Made by a program: the position numbers and the translations under genes. A stretch of DNA of 64,000 nt from Lytechinus pictus (lineage: Eukaryota; Echinodermata; Echinoidea; Temnopleuroida; Toxopneustidae): assembly GCF_037042905.1 (NCBI RefSeq), contig NC_087257.1, forward strand, positions 26,225,501 through 26,289,500, written 5' to 3'. Positions 24,144-34,286 of this stretch are shown here, in pieces. The notes under the pieces were generated by a model. The model was not told where the DNA came from, did not search any database, and worked only from the letters and a program-made list of their open reading frames with translations. Position 1 is the stretch's first letter, and each line of letters opens with the position of its first letter.

Positions 24144-24902
24144 CAGTGCGTATAAAAAAAAGGTTTGCAATACTGCTGTAAAATTATATATTTACAAAAA
24201 TATCCTGAAGCTTTTTCCACGTTTTAACATTGATACAGATTTCTTTAAGCAAATTATGATATAATTGTCGAAAAATCTTTCCGCTTTGCTAAGCGCCAGT
24301 TGCTTTTGAAAAGTTCGTGAAAAATGATTTGCGCAGAACGTGAAAATACTTATATGAATAAAAGTAGACGTTAATCATGATGAAAACATGGACATTAGCG
24401 AGGAAGATTGATTTGAAGATATATTATACCTTTTAGCTTGTTTCCTTGCCTAAATCACTCCATATTGCGCCCCCCCCCCCTCCCTACGCACCAAGGCCAT
24501 CGTGATGATATCTGCTTTACACGGAGCTGTGATTCACATGAAATTGATTAAACTTGATTTTCATTTTGTTCTCATTGTCAACCTTAGGAAAAGTGTAAAG
24601 AAACAAGTATTAAATGAAATGTGAACCCATTTTAAATGATAAAAACATAGTGAAAAGATGCTAGAGATGTCTAAAATAAACTTTTGTTTACAATCCGATC
24701 ACGTCCGTAGAATTTAGCTGGCACAAAAAGGTAAAAGTTGTGCTTAATAACCTAGGGATAAAATGTTGACAGTGCTCACTCAAGAGTGACATTTTGTCAA
24801 AACAAACCCAAAAAATTATATGAAAAAATTATTCCCATGTTGTATATTTTTCCCAATTCCCAGGACTTTTTCAAAGTGTAAACTTTTTATTGATACGCAC
24901 TG
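24144..24902. mobile_element. TA-flanked MITE with CAGTGCGTA ends
   Basis: Begins CAGTGCGTATAAAAAAAAGG and ends with the complement TTGATACGCACTG, with TA at 24142-24143 and 24903-24904. A member of the CAGTGCGT end family, with less extensive arm pairing than the copies at 846 or 9837. Confidence 0.7.
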
Positions 24903-24966
24903 TATAATAGCCAGTGCTTAAATATGACAAAATACTAAATACAAAAATAATGATAACCGCAACTAA

Positions 24967-25138
24967 GCCTTCGCCCTGGGAAGCGGATGTGCCATGGGTG
25001 CCATAGGCAGCACCCCCATGTATTCTGGGAGATATGTAAAAATGGGAAAATGTAACAAAAATTATCTTCATTTTGTAGTTTTTTTCACATTTACATCAGC
25101 CCCCTCAGTAAAAGAAAAAGATCGTTCCCAGGCCTCTG
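24967..25138. mobile_element. MITE related to the 10919 element
   Basis: Ends CGCCCTGGGAAGCG and CGTTCCCAGGCC are inverted, and the interior has the same 'GGGTGC...GCACCC' and AAAATTATCTTCATTTTGTAG-type blocks as 10919-11160, in opposite orientation. Confidence 0.5.
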
Positions 25139-25164
25139 GATAAAGCCGTGTATGTGTATTGAAC

Positions 25165-25406
25165 AACTGTAAAAACTGTGGTGTTAAAACTGACACCAGT
25201 GGGTTTTAATAGAGGACCACACCCTCTGGTGTTAAAATTACACCCTATAGAGATTGAATATAACACCAAAGAGTGTACATGTAACACCCAAAGGTGTTGC
25301 AATAACACCTATAGGTGCTAAACTAACACTGTCAATTTAACACCGGTGTAAAATAACTGGTGTGGTCCTCTATGTACACCGGTTAACACCGCATTTTTTT
25401 GCTGTG
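25165..25406 (+). mobile_element. GGTGTTA-rich MITE, copy 1
   Basis: Ends ACTGTAAAAACTGTGGTGTT and the complement of CACAGCAAAAAAATGCGGTG; AGAGGACCACACC is present inside both arms. The interior carries many copies of GGTGTTA or its complement. It is the reverse complement of 29933-30171 over nearly its full length. Confidence 0.75.
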
Positions 25407-27125
25407 AAGGCACAGAATGTAAATTGGTGAATCAATAACGGGGCCCTGTTTTGTAAAATAGCCTTGATAGTCGTATACAGATCAAACAAAAAGGGGTTCA
25501 AGATTGCCCCCCAAAGTCAACCCTGATAGCACTTTCCTGGGTGCGATACAAGGCAAAGGTGAAAAAATAAATCTTTCCGATGGACAAAAAGGTGCATTTT
25601 TGCATCTTTAAATGGGAAGACTAATAGCCGAATGGCAGAGATGAATATATCACCGCTTATTTTGACAAATTTGGTCAAGAAATGGCTGAAATATATACAC
25701 AGCGTAAACACAAGTATAAAAGATAACCAAATAAAAAGGATGACCGTTTGATCATTATGAAAATGAAAATATTTTGAGACGATCTTGTTTTATTTCCTTA
25801 AGAGTAAAGTTGATAAATATATTATCATTCTATTGGGGATTATATTTTGAACTTTGCTACTCATTACCAACTCCTTAGTACAAAATATATTCTTTTTCCA
25901 TTGTTGTTTTCATTATTTTTGTTTATGTCAAATATCTTGCTTGGATTTGTAATCATTCTTTTCTTTTTGTCATGTACAGTATCTTTGTTATGTATGCTCT
26001 GGACCCCAGGGAAGAACAGCGTTGTTATATCAACAAAGCTGAGTGGGCTTATCCAGCCATTTCACTATACCTTTCATTTTTATTATGTACATACATTTTA
26101 ACCTTTTTTAATGTTGTGATATGGAAAATAAATACCAATACCAAAGCGAAACTTCAAAATGTCATAACTTTCTTATTTTACATCCGATTTTGATGAAATT
26201 TTCAGCATATAAAAAGTTTTCCGTTCACATCAATTAGTAAGTTAGAATATTTTCTGTTCGTGCATACAAAAAGTACTTAGAACATGGAAAATATTCAGTT
26301 CAATAATCCAGTATATAAAAAAAATCACCTCGCGTTTATAGTATATATACACACAGAGAGAGTTAGCTCTCCCTCTCTCTTTTTTTAACTCTAGACCAGG
26401 AAAATAAATCGAGAGAGAGGGGGGGCCACTCCCCTTCCTATTATATTGTGTTTTTTTTCAGGAAAATAATTGGGGCGGGGTGCCTACCCCCGAAAGAGAG
26501 AAACCATAGTATTTCAGTTTTAGCATTCACTGAATGGTGTAATGAGCGTATAGTTCGTCAATGGGATGGTGCCTATGTCAGGCATATACCTGCTCTATAC
26601 CCCTTCCTGTTTTGATACCAGGGCCGTAATAGCAAAGTTCGATAGGAGAACAGTTTCCGGAACTGAAGTGGCTACCATTAACACAATAACCCGAACTGAA
26701 ATGCCCATAACAAGAAAATTGTGTATTATTTTTGGAGTGGTTTCAAAACACATTAAACCCTAGACACAAACTCATGTTTCACCGGAAAGCATGGGCTTAC
26801 TGCCAGTTCCTGCTTTTCTTTGTTATCAATATTAGGTATATGTGTGTAGGCCTATATAGAGAGTCTAAAACACGCAGGTAAAAAAATCTATAGCACAGAA
26901 TCTAAAGAATTATGTTTGCTGAAAATGAGCAAGTGGATTCGACTTTCTCCAAACTCTTGGATAACGTTGCTGTAGATAATCATCTGAATTATGGTCCTGT
27001 CATCTGTGATTGTGAACATGTTGGGAGTGGACAAGTATCAAATGATTCCTAAAGCAACATCATTTCGATTGAACAGAACTGTGTTTAGATACGACATGTA
27101 CGATTTGTGCTTGTAGTATGTACAG
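25407..27125. other. no gene seen upstream of the TRIM gene
   Basis: Holds a fragment at 26156-26215 (CATAACTTTCTTATTTTACA..., CCGATTTTGATGAAATTTTC) matching the right half of the 2329 TTAA MITE, and GA-rich stretches near 26350-26430. No other coding signal. Confidence 0.45.
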
Positions 27126-27695
27126 ATGGATCTACACAAATCAATTTCAGATGAGCTGGATTGCACAATATGCTACAGTAGGTTCCATGATCCACGGGTC
27201 CTGGACTGTCATCACAGCTTTTGTAAGAAATGCATGAAGAAGTCGGTAGAGCGTACGACTCGGAATCCTTTACCACCTTCCCATATCCAGTGTCCACTCT
27301 GCAGACAGCAGACCGCCCTCTCACCCCTGGGTGTTGCCGGGCTTCAACAGGATTTCCGACTAAATCGCCTCTTGAGGATTGTGGAAGTCCACGAGGCAAA
27401 AGGAACGCCTGGGTTGGATTTCTGCGGGACATGTCCGAGGAAGGATCCAGGAGGTGCCACTATGTACTGCCCAGATTGCAGGATTGCCCTTTGTAAAGAA
27501 TGCTCCAGGATTCACAGCCTTATGCCAGCGACCAACCAACACAGCATGGTCAATATTTCTGGTTTGTCGTCGGATGAGATGGACATCAATTGGCCAGGAA
27601 GTGATGATGAAGTGCCCTCTGCGTCGTGGATGGCAAACGATTCTGTTGCTGAGTGTTTTTCTTCTGGATGCCCCTTGCCATGTATAATCATATAG
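27126..27695 (+). CDS. RING and B-box (TRIM-type) protein, short
   Basis: A single-exon frame of 189 residues. Residues 13-59 form a C3HC4 RING (C13, C16, C28, H30, C33, C36, C56, C59). Residues 100-139 fit a B-box (C100, C103, C115, C118, C123, C126, H130, H139). RING proteins of this kind are normally E3 ubiquitin ligases and cytoplasmic. After the B-box only an acidic stretch (SSDEMDINWPGSDDEVPS) and a short tail remain. The coiled coil and C-terminal NHL, filamin or SPRY domains of typical TRIMs are absent. The frame starts directly after a weak TATGTACAG acceptor, so an upstream non-coding exon, or downstream splicing to further domains, is possible. Two AATAAA signals lie near 28423 and 28443. 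MITE copies in opposite orientation flank the locus. Confidence 0.8.
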   Translation: MDLHKSISDELDCTICYSRFHDPRVLDCHHSFCKKCMKKSVERTTRNPLPPSHIQCPLCRQQTALSPLGVAGLQQDFRLNRLLRIVEVHEAKGTPGLDFCGTCPRKDPGGATMYCPDCRIALCKECSRIHSLMPATNQHSMVNISGLSSDEMDINWPGSDDEVPSASWMANDSVAECFSSGCPLPCIII

Positions 27696-27935
27696 GAACA
27701 TTCATTTTTAGTTTGATAGGATTCTGAAGAATGACGATTTTTACTCGCACCATGGCTAAACAGCAAATTTTATTGATATTGTTTAGTACATCACTGCACT
27801 TCCTTTACATGTGTTCCTGCGACTGCACCTTTTCTGCAAAAGTACGACAATACTCTACAAGAAGGATTTACTCTAATGGAAGAAGAAGAAGGATGACCTG
27901 ATGAGATTTATCAATCACCATCATAGTATGCAGCT

Positions 27936-28165
27936 AGATCATTGTTGGAAACTATTTGGGGATGTGATAAAATGCATAGCATACAGTGTTCAATAAGTTA
28001 ATTGTATTAAATGTTACTCACTTTAGAACGGCTGCAACCCCAGCAAGCTAGACCATCATTGGGAAACTATTTGGGGATGTGATAAAATGAATAACACGCA
28101 GTATTCAAGGAGTTAATTGTATTATCATAAATATAACTTACTTTAGCACTGCTGCAACCCCAGCG
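27936..28165. repeat. direct tandem duplication, about 115-bp period
   Basis: The block containing AAACTATTTGGGGATGTGAT, GAGTTAATTGTATTA-like sequence and GGCTGCAACCCCAGC occurs twice, offset by 115 bp, in the 3' flank of the TRIM gene. Confidence 0.8.
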
Positions 28166-28840
28166 CACAAGCGTTATCAAAGGAGTTGGATACCTACAAA
28201 TTGGATGGGTCTCTACGAAAAAAAAACCGACATGACTTGGATTCGAACCAAAATGACACAGTAGGCCTGATTGCTCACTGGTAGAAGCAAATAGAGCATA
28301 ACCGGCAGATAATGGTGGTTGAAAATATTTTGTATATACTGTATTAGGTTTATTTTACTGACAATATTTATATAAGAGCTAACAAATCTTCCCCATAACA
28401 AAGTCTTTTTTCATCACCATCTATGGAATAAAGCGCACGAACTGAATAAAAACTGTACATGAAATCATGTGACTGAACTTTAAAGGCCCATGTATCTATT
28501 GTCTATAAACAAGGGGCGGGCTAAAAACAGAATAGTTTCAAAAGACCAAAAAATGCTACGAATTAAGTGAGAGAATGTCTGGTACGTATGAATAAACACA
28601 GGAGATGATTATTACTATCCATTTGCTGTTTCGAGGGGTTGATATTAATTTCTTTTCATTCGTTAAGACATCTATTTATTAAAGAAGGAAATTAATTCTA
28701 TATTATTTTACGGTGTTTTATTTTACACCGAATAACATGACGAAAACATAGGCATAGTGATAAATTTACTGTATGTGGGAAACACATATGTTACATCACC
28801 ATGTCAATATCATATCGATTATCATATTTTCTCTCGCTTC
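28166..28840. other. 3' flank of the TRIM gene, no further gene
   Basis: Contains GGAATAAAG and TGAATAAAA near 28423 and 28443, candidate poly(A) signals. Confidence 0.35.
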
Positions 28841-28847
28841 GGTTTAA

Positions 28848-29338
28848 AGGGGAAGTTCACTCACAAAGACAAGTTTGTTGAAAAAAAAATACCAGAAAAA
28901 ACAATGAAAAATATTGGTGAAGGTTTGAGGAAAATCCGTTAAAGATTAAGAAATTTATTAGAATTTTAAGTTTTGGATCGACGTCATAAACGAGCAGGTG
29001 CCTCATTATGTTATGTAATATTAAATGCATGAATTTCATTTTTTAATGGTTCCTGAGGAATTATTTTTGTTTTCTTTTCATGATCGGGTGTGAAATGATT
29101 TGTCTATTGTTATACAAAAGGTACAATAAAAACAATCTTCAATTTTCTGAGAAAATGACATTTCATTGATTTGTTTTACCATTCGCCATGTAGGAACGCT
29201 ACTCGCATATGACGTTACAATTAAAATGATTAAAATTATAATAACTTTTTAATTCTTTGATGGATTTATTTCAAACCTTAGGCAATTTTTTTTCCTGCTA
29301 TTTTAACAAGAAAGTTTTTGTCAGGGCTAACTTCCCCT
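28848..29338. mobile_element. TTAA-flanked MITE, AGGGGAAGTTC ends
   Basis: Left end AGGGGAAGTTCACTCACAA, right end the complement of AGGGGAAGTTAGCCCTG, with TTAA at 28844-28847 and 29339-29342. The right terminal 50 bases (TTTTTCCTGCTATTTTAACA...) recur at 55268-55325. No coding capacity. Confidence 0.75.
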
Positions 29339-29384
29339 TTAAGTTGGGTAAGAGAGCGATCAAAGCAGGAATGTTAGGGCAAGA

Positions 29385-29700
29385 AATATGGAGAGAGAGA
29401 GAGAGTCAGAAAAGAGGAAGAGAGAGCCAGGAAGTGGGGGGGGGGGGTTATGAGAGAATAGGCAAAGGAAGAGAAGGGCGGGGGAGGGGGTTCAGAGAAA
29501 AAATTACAAATGAAGAAGGAAAGAAAGAAAACAGAAAGATAGAAAAGTATACAGTTAGACAGATGGATGGATATATATATAAATAGATATATCGATAGCC
29601 AGATAGATAGATAGATACATGTAGATAGATAGATAGAGACAGATAGGATAGATGGATGGATGAATGGATAGATGAGATAGATATATGAATGAATTATATT
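29385..29700. repeat. GA-rich tract then GATA/GGAT array
   Basis: Purine-rich GAGA/GGAA sequence to about 29535, then imperfect (GATA)n and (GGAT)n to 29690. Confidence 0.85.
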
Positions 29701-29932
29701 TAAAAAATTTAATTGAATTGAATAAAAAAAGAACTAAATCAGTGATTGATTGCAATCAATAGATAATTGAATTAGAGTAAAAGACGGTTGAATTTTAAAT
29801 CAGTAGTTAGTCTATTGAAGACACCCGTTATAGGATGAGGTTGATAATTTGCTTAACCCAGAATATTGAAAAGAATGGGACAGAAAATAACTGATGTACA
29901 GTTCGATCAGTGGAGCCAGCTATCTCACTGTA

Positions 29933-30171
29933 CAGAGCAAAAGCTGCGGTGTTAACCGGTGTACATAGAGGACCACACCAGTGATTTTACACCGGTGTTA
30001 AATTGACAGTGTTAGGTTAGCACCTATAGGTGTTATTGCAACACCTTTGGTTGTTGCATGTACACTCTTTGATATTAAATTCAATCTCTAGGATGTAATT
30101 TTAACACCAGAGGGTGTGGTCCTCTATTAACACCCACTGGTGTCAGTTTTAACACCACAGTTTTTACAGTG
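29933..30171 (-). mobile_element. GGTGTTA-rich MITE, copy 2
   Basis: Reverse-complement copy of 25165-25406, ending TTTTTACAGT. Small differences (for example GATATTAAATT against the other copy's ATATAACACC) show that it is an independent old insertion. Confidence 0.75.
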
Positions 30172-30453
30172 CAGCCAAAGATATTCTTCACCTCAGCATA
30201 GGGTATTTTTGGGGTTTGTGAGAAAATACCTTACCACATAATGTTGAATATACAATGTATTATATAGCATTTGCCATGTTACAGTAGCTCTTTTCAATAT
30301 GGTTCATATTATTCTCTTATCAGTTAGTCTAATATATATAACTAGTCTTCAGGAACAGACCCTTAGTTTTCACAATTCACATAGTGCATAATGAAGAGTC
30401 TGAAGTGGTGAAACTAGATTCACTATGTACTGTGGCTGGCTTGGCACAGACAT

Positions 30454-30764
30454 TGGCCCGTATTCTGAAGTCAGGTTTAGCGTATAGACCACGATCTAAC
30501 ACTGTGCTAAAATTATGGGGAACCAAAAACTAAAAACTAAAAAATTATGTGAACACATGTTTACGGTTTTGTTTCCATTTGTTTTCATAATGAAGAAAAA
30601 CACTTCACTCATCATTCCCAGCAGTTAATGAATGGTTTGAGTGTCATATGAGTTGCTAAATTGAATGTGTATTAATAGAGATGTGTGCCCCAATCGGCTC
30701 TCCATAGTTAAACCAAAACTTAAAACCAGGTTAATTTCAACCCCGATTTCAGAATACGGGCCAG
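30454..30764. mobile_element. MITE with GGCCCGTATTCTGA ends
   Basis: TTGGCCCGTATTCTGAAGTC on the left and the complement of CTGGCCCGTATTCTGAAATC on the right. The subterminal AGGTTTA/AACCTGG blocks also pair. No coding capacity. Confidence 0.7.
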
Positions 30765-30789
30765 AGTTTGGCGTCTAGTCTTCAATATG

Positions 30790-30960
30790 AGTCTGTTCTT
30801 GCAGAATAGTCTAATACCAGATGGGCTAAACCGTCTCGTTGCCAATCTTATGGACTACACTTGGTCCAGAACACGCTCAGTCTAATTCTCATTTATTCCA
30901 AAGCCCATTTGGTCTAATTTCAACTCCATCTGCTCATTATTCTTTAAACTACCAAATTAA
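30790..30960. repeat. degenerate GTCTAATT short-period repeat
   Basis: Motifs such as CATTTGGTCTAATTTC, CACTTGGTCCAGA and CAGTCTAATTCTC recur about every 20-30 bases, the same class as 15930-16180. Confidence 0.5.
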
Positions 30961-31369
30961 AATTTGTTTCAGAAATAAGTTCATCTAACCATATAAACTA
31001 CACGGTCTTAGACCAAGTGAATATAGTGTTACTCGAAAGAAAACAAAATGGTAGTGGGCGAAAAGGAAATAGTATGCAGCCAACTTGGATCAGACCAAGA
31101 GGGATGAGATGAAGCATAAAGTATATAGATGAAGCAAGGTTCCATTTCATTAAAAAAAACTTGTCATAATAACAAATGCATGATTTCTGTTTCAAGATCA
31201 CCATCAGCCAATGAGATAGAAGGATTTCAGCAGCTTATTATGTGATCTGTCAATCGACAGATCAACTATTAATATCGTACGAATTTTCTTTTTTCTTTAT
31301 TTTTCCGCCCCTTTCTTGTTAGCGTAAAATCTCAAAATCTACACCTTCAATTTTCATCTAAATATCATC

Positions 31370-32240
31370 ACTTATGGGGACTTCTCATGTCATGTGTATG
31401 AAACAAGTTCAAGGTCAAAAGGTCATCGTGACGTCATCTAGACGCCATTTTGTAAAATCACATTATCAATCATATCTTCATTATGAATTATCAAAAATTA
31501 ACAATATTTACATCACATTAACTTCAGGTCAAGGGTCGACTGTCCATGTCATCAAAGGTCATGCAAAGGTCATGACGTGCGCGTACGCGCGCTAAAAAAT
31601 TTAAAATGCTCAAAATCACTTTTTGACCAAAATAGAGTATGAATCAGGGGAGCGTTTCATCAATATTTTCATCCGACAAGTTGTCAGATCTGACATCTTT
31701 CCATGATTTTGATTGGCTGAGAGGCACTGTTCCTATGGTAACTGTCGGATAAAATGGGACTTGTCGGATAAAACATCCGACAAGTCCTTTCATGAAACGC
31801 CCCCCTGGTCATTTTAAGCATTTCAAAAATTTGCGCGCGCGCACGGGTACGCGCGCGTTTTCGCGCGTAACGGCACTGTACAACATAGGATCGCCATTTT
31901 TTTAAATCAATGCATCGATAATATAATTCTGAGTATTTTGATACCTTGATAACCTTCTACGACAAGTAATAACGGAATTAGCCTCCATCAAAGTTTACAG
32001 CACGCGCGCACTAACCATAGACAATATATGTGCAAAAACATGCCTGTACAAAATTCATTATAGCTCTTTTCTGGAAGTCCGTTGACCCCCAATTTTTTTT
32101 CATATTCGAATAGAGTATGGATGGGAGATATGATTTCATGCCAACTTTGACCCTTAATTTCATCATGACGTCATCAAAATGGCGTCGGAACTCAAAATTT
32201 CCACTTTGCTATTTATGACGTCATCATAAGTATGCAAATA
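31370..32240. repeat. complex repeat with CRE-like palindromes and GC alternating tract
   Basis: TGACGTCA occurs at 31429, 32166 and 32216. CATGACGTGCGCGTACGCGCGC-like sequence lies near 31573, and an alternating purine-pyrimidine GCGCGCGC...ACGCGCGCG stretch at 31833-31868 is a plausible Z-DNA former. No reading frame of note. A MITE at 31645-31807 interrupts it. Confidence 0.5.
31645..31807. mobile_element. MITE with CAGGGGRGCGTTTCAT ends
   Basis: CAGGGGAGCGTTTCATCAA at the left and the complement CATGAAACGCCCCCCTG at the right, with CCGACAAGTTGTCAGAT/GACTTGTCGGAT inner arms. 163 bp, non-coding. Confidence 0.75.
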
Positions 32241-32644
32241 TGACTCTAACTCCGTAAATATTAGTCAATTTTCGCTCAGTTTTATATATGTTGTAGCTGA
32301 AGACATACTCTTTCTAATGTGATGGCTTTATTTACATTTAAAGGAACGGATCATCCTGGAAAATGGCAAGTTATAGAGGCATGTCATTTTCGCTCATTTT
32401 GTGTGCAATCTCTATGGGAAATGACTTTTTCTCAAAACTGGATTTTACATTCCTCTATTTCGCGAGCCATATCTCAATTTTTTGTGTCGGTTTTCTCTGA
32501 ACTTGGAGTATGTTGTAGCTGAGATTCTAAGCTATTGCAAATGTGGTCTCCATTTTCCAATCAGATGCCGGGATCATGCCCGTATTTCTCTTGCAAAATT
32601 GGATTTGAGATCCTCTTAATTTGCTTATGTGTAAGGTCTATGGG
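32241..32644. other. no gene seen
   Basis: Two loosely similar blocks (CTCAGTTTTATATATGTTGTAGCTGA near 32275 and CTTGGAGTATGTTGTAGCTGA near 32503) suggest a degenerate repeat of about 230 bp. Confidence 0.4.
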
Positions 32645-32647
32645 AAA

Positions 32648-32725
32648 TAGTGTACCTCAATTGGTAAGGCATCAGACTTGCGTCCTTAGGGTCCAGGGTT
32701 CGAGCCCAGGGGTGAACATGATAAT
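32648..32725 (+). repeat. tRNA-like SINE head
   Basis: TACCTCAATTGGTAAGGCATC (A box) and GGGTTCGAGCCC (B box) at tRNA spacing. It lacks a convincing acceptor stem, so I read it as a SINE head. Confidence 0.6.
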
Positions 32726-33477
32726 TTTTTGTTTCTTTTCAACATTTCACAAATGGTCCTTTATGACCATTGCAAGGTATATAAGTTAAAATATTGCACA
32801 ATAAAATAGTTTAAAACTCGTTTAATATAACATGTACCATGTGTATCGCCTACACCTATTTCACATAACTTCTCAATTTCCCTCTTTTCAAGAGTATTCA
32901 ACATGTTCTTTTTAGTAATAACAGTTCAGTTTTCATCATGATAATCCTAACATGGTGATTGTATTCATGATTATGAGAATCAGAGACAGATCACCTAATT
33001 CGTCCTCATGACGAATTAAAATTCTAGTTACAAATTTGTTATTATAACAAGTTTTATTAAATGGGTCCCAGATGTAAATTAAATCAGCAATTCCAAATCA
33101 TATCACATTCTACATAAAAATCTGACGATGTAAATTTTGACTTGAAAATATCACAAACATCAAATAAAACATAGTTATACTTATAAGCTACACGATCAAG
33201 AATTTCACAGAAACTGTTCTTGAGTTGCTTTTTCAGCCTTTATTTTATCAAAAGATAAAATCATTTCATAATAGAACATCTATACAATTATTCCATTTTA
33301 TTATATATCTAAGAATATAATACTCAACTGAAATAAATCAATCACTATACTATGGGGCTGTTTTTTTTAAACTGCTGATGAATTATAACGAAATTAATAA
33401 ATACCCAATTAGCTAATCTTCCAATAAGCCATGCATAGCATTATGTTATTATTACCACCATACTCCATTGTAAAATG
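32726..33477. other. no gene seen
   Basis: AT-rich spacer; nothing supportable. Confidence 0.45.
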
Positions 33478-33602
33478 CAGGGCACCTTATTAGTGGGCAG
33501 AAGATCCCATTTCACAAGTCTTTGGTATGACTCCGCAAGGGATTGAACCCACGACCTATCATTCACGCGGCAGGTACTCTACCACTAAGCCACCATGCCC
33601 TT
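33478..33602 (-). repeat. tRNA-derived SINE, family 3, minus strand
   Basis: On the minus strand: GGCATGGTGGCTTAGTGG (A box), GGGTTCAATCCC (B box), then a body GGGATCTTCTGCCCAC matching the plus-strand copy at 12945-13165. Confidence 0.75.
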
Positions 33603-34139
33603 TTAAAAGAAACCACAGAACTTTCATCATTAGGTCTCGTCTATTAAAAAAATGACAATGAGGAATAATGACAGGATTTTACAAAGAGCCTTTCAAAAGA
33701 AAGTGCTCTCATATTTTTGTCGTAACCTACCAATCCCAAAGTTGGTTAAACTATACACTGACCAACTGTTGGTTATTAAAAAGCCACTAATTTTGCATGC
33801 AATTTTGTTTTGCATGCAACAGTTGGTAGGTTCATATTAGCAACATACAGGTTGGTTAGAAAGAAAAATATGAGTGTCCAATACAGCTCCAGTATCATTG
33901 AAACAACATGCCATTCTTGTTTTTATTCAAGGTATATTAATGGTGGGCTTTGTTTAACCAATCAAGTATCAATAACTTTAACATTTCTCACTGAAAAAGC
34001 AAATAATACACAGTATCATTATGGCTAATGCCTGATATCGTGTGACCATGTTTCAATAAATTATTATCAAATTTCATATGATTTTTTTAAATATTAAGAA
34101 ATCACTCTTTGTGACCAACTTTATCATTTCCACATTATG
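33603..34139. other. no gene seen
   Basis: Contains a short inverted repeat around 33720-33835 built on TACCAA(C/T)... and GTTGGTAGG, with a TTGCATGCAA palindrome pair in the centre. Confidence 0.4.
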
Positions 34140-34286
34140 TAGTGCGTCCCACAAAAAAGGAAACCGGATTCCCAGTTATTTCTTTAACATTCCCAAATGA
34201 TTTACGATCTTTCATTTTACATCATAAAAACTCAATTTGAGATATCTCACTCCAAAGATGGGTTTCCTTTATTGTGGGACGCACTG
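34140..34286. mobile_element. short CAGTGCGTCCCA-family MITE
   Basis: TAGTGCGTCCCACAAAAAAGG at the left (first base and flanking TA mutated) and the complement GTGGGACGCACTG ending at 34286, followed by TA. At 147 bp this is the smallest member of the family in the window. Confidence 0.7.

Noticed and set aside
23730-24155. 141-codon Phe/Leu/Pro/Ser frame, resembling a membrane protein
   Set aside because: It is the CCTT array and flanking polypyrimidine; the period-4 repeat cycles through LPSF in any frame.
27085-27766. Four other frames overlapping the TRIM gene
   Set aside because: Shadows; only the 27126 plus frame has ordered zinc ligands.
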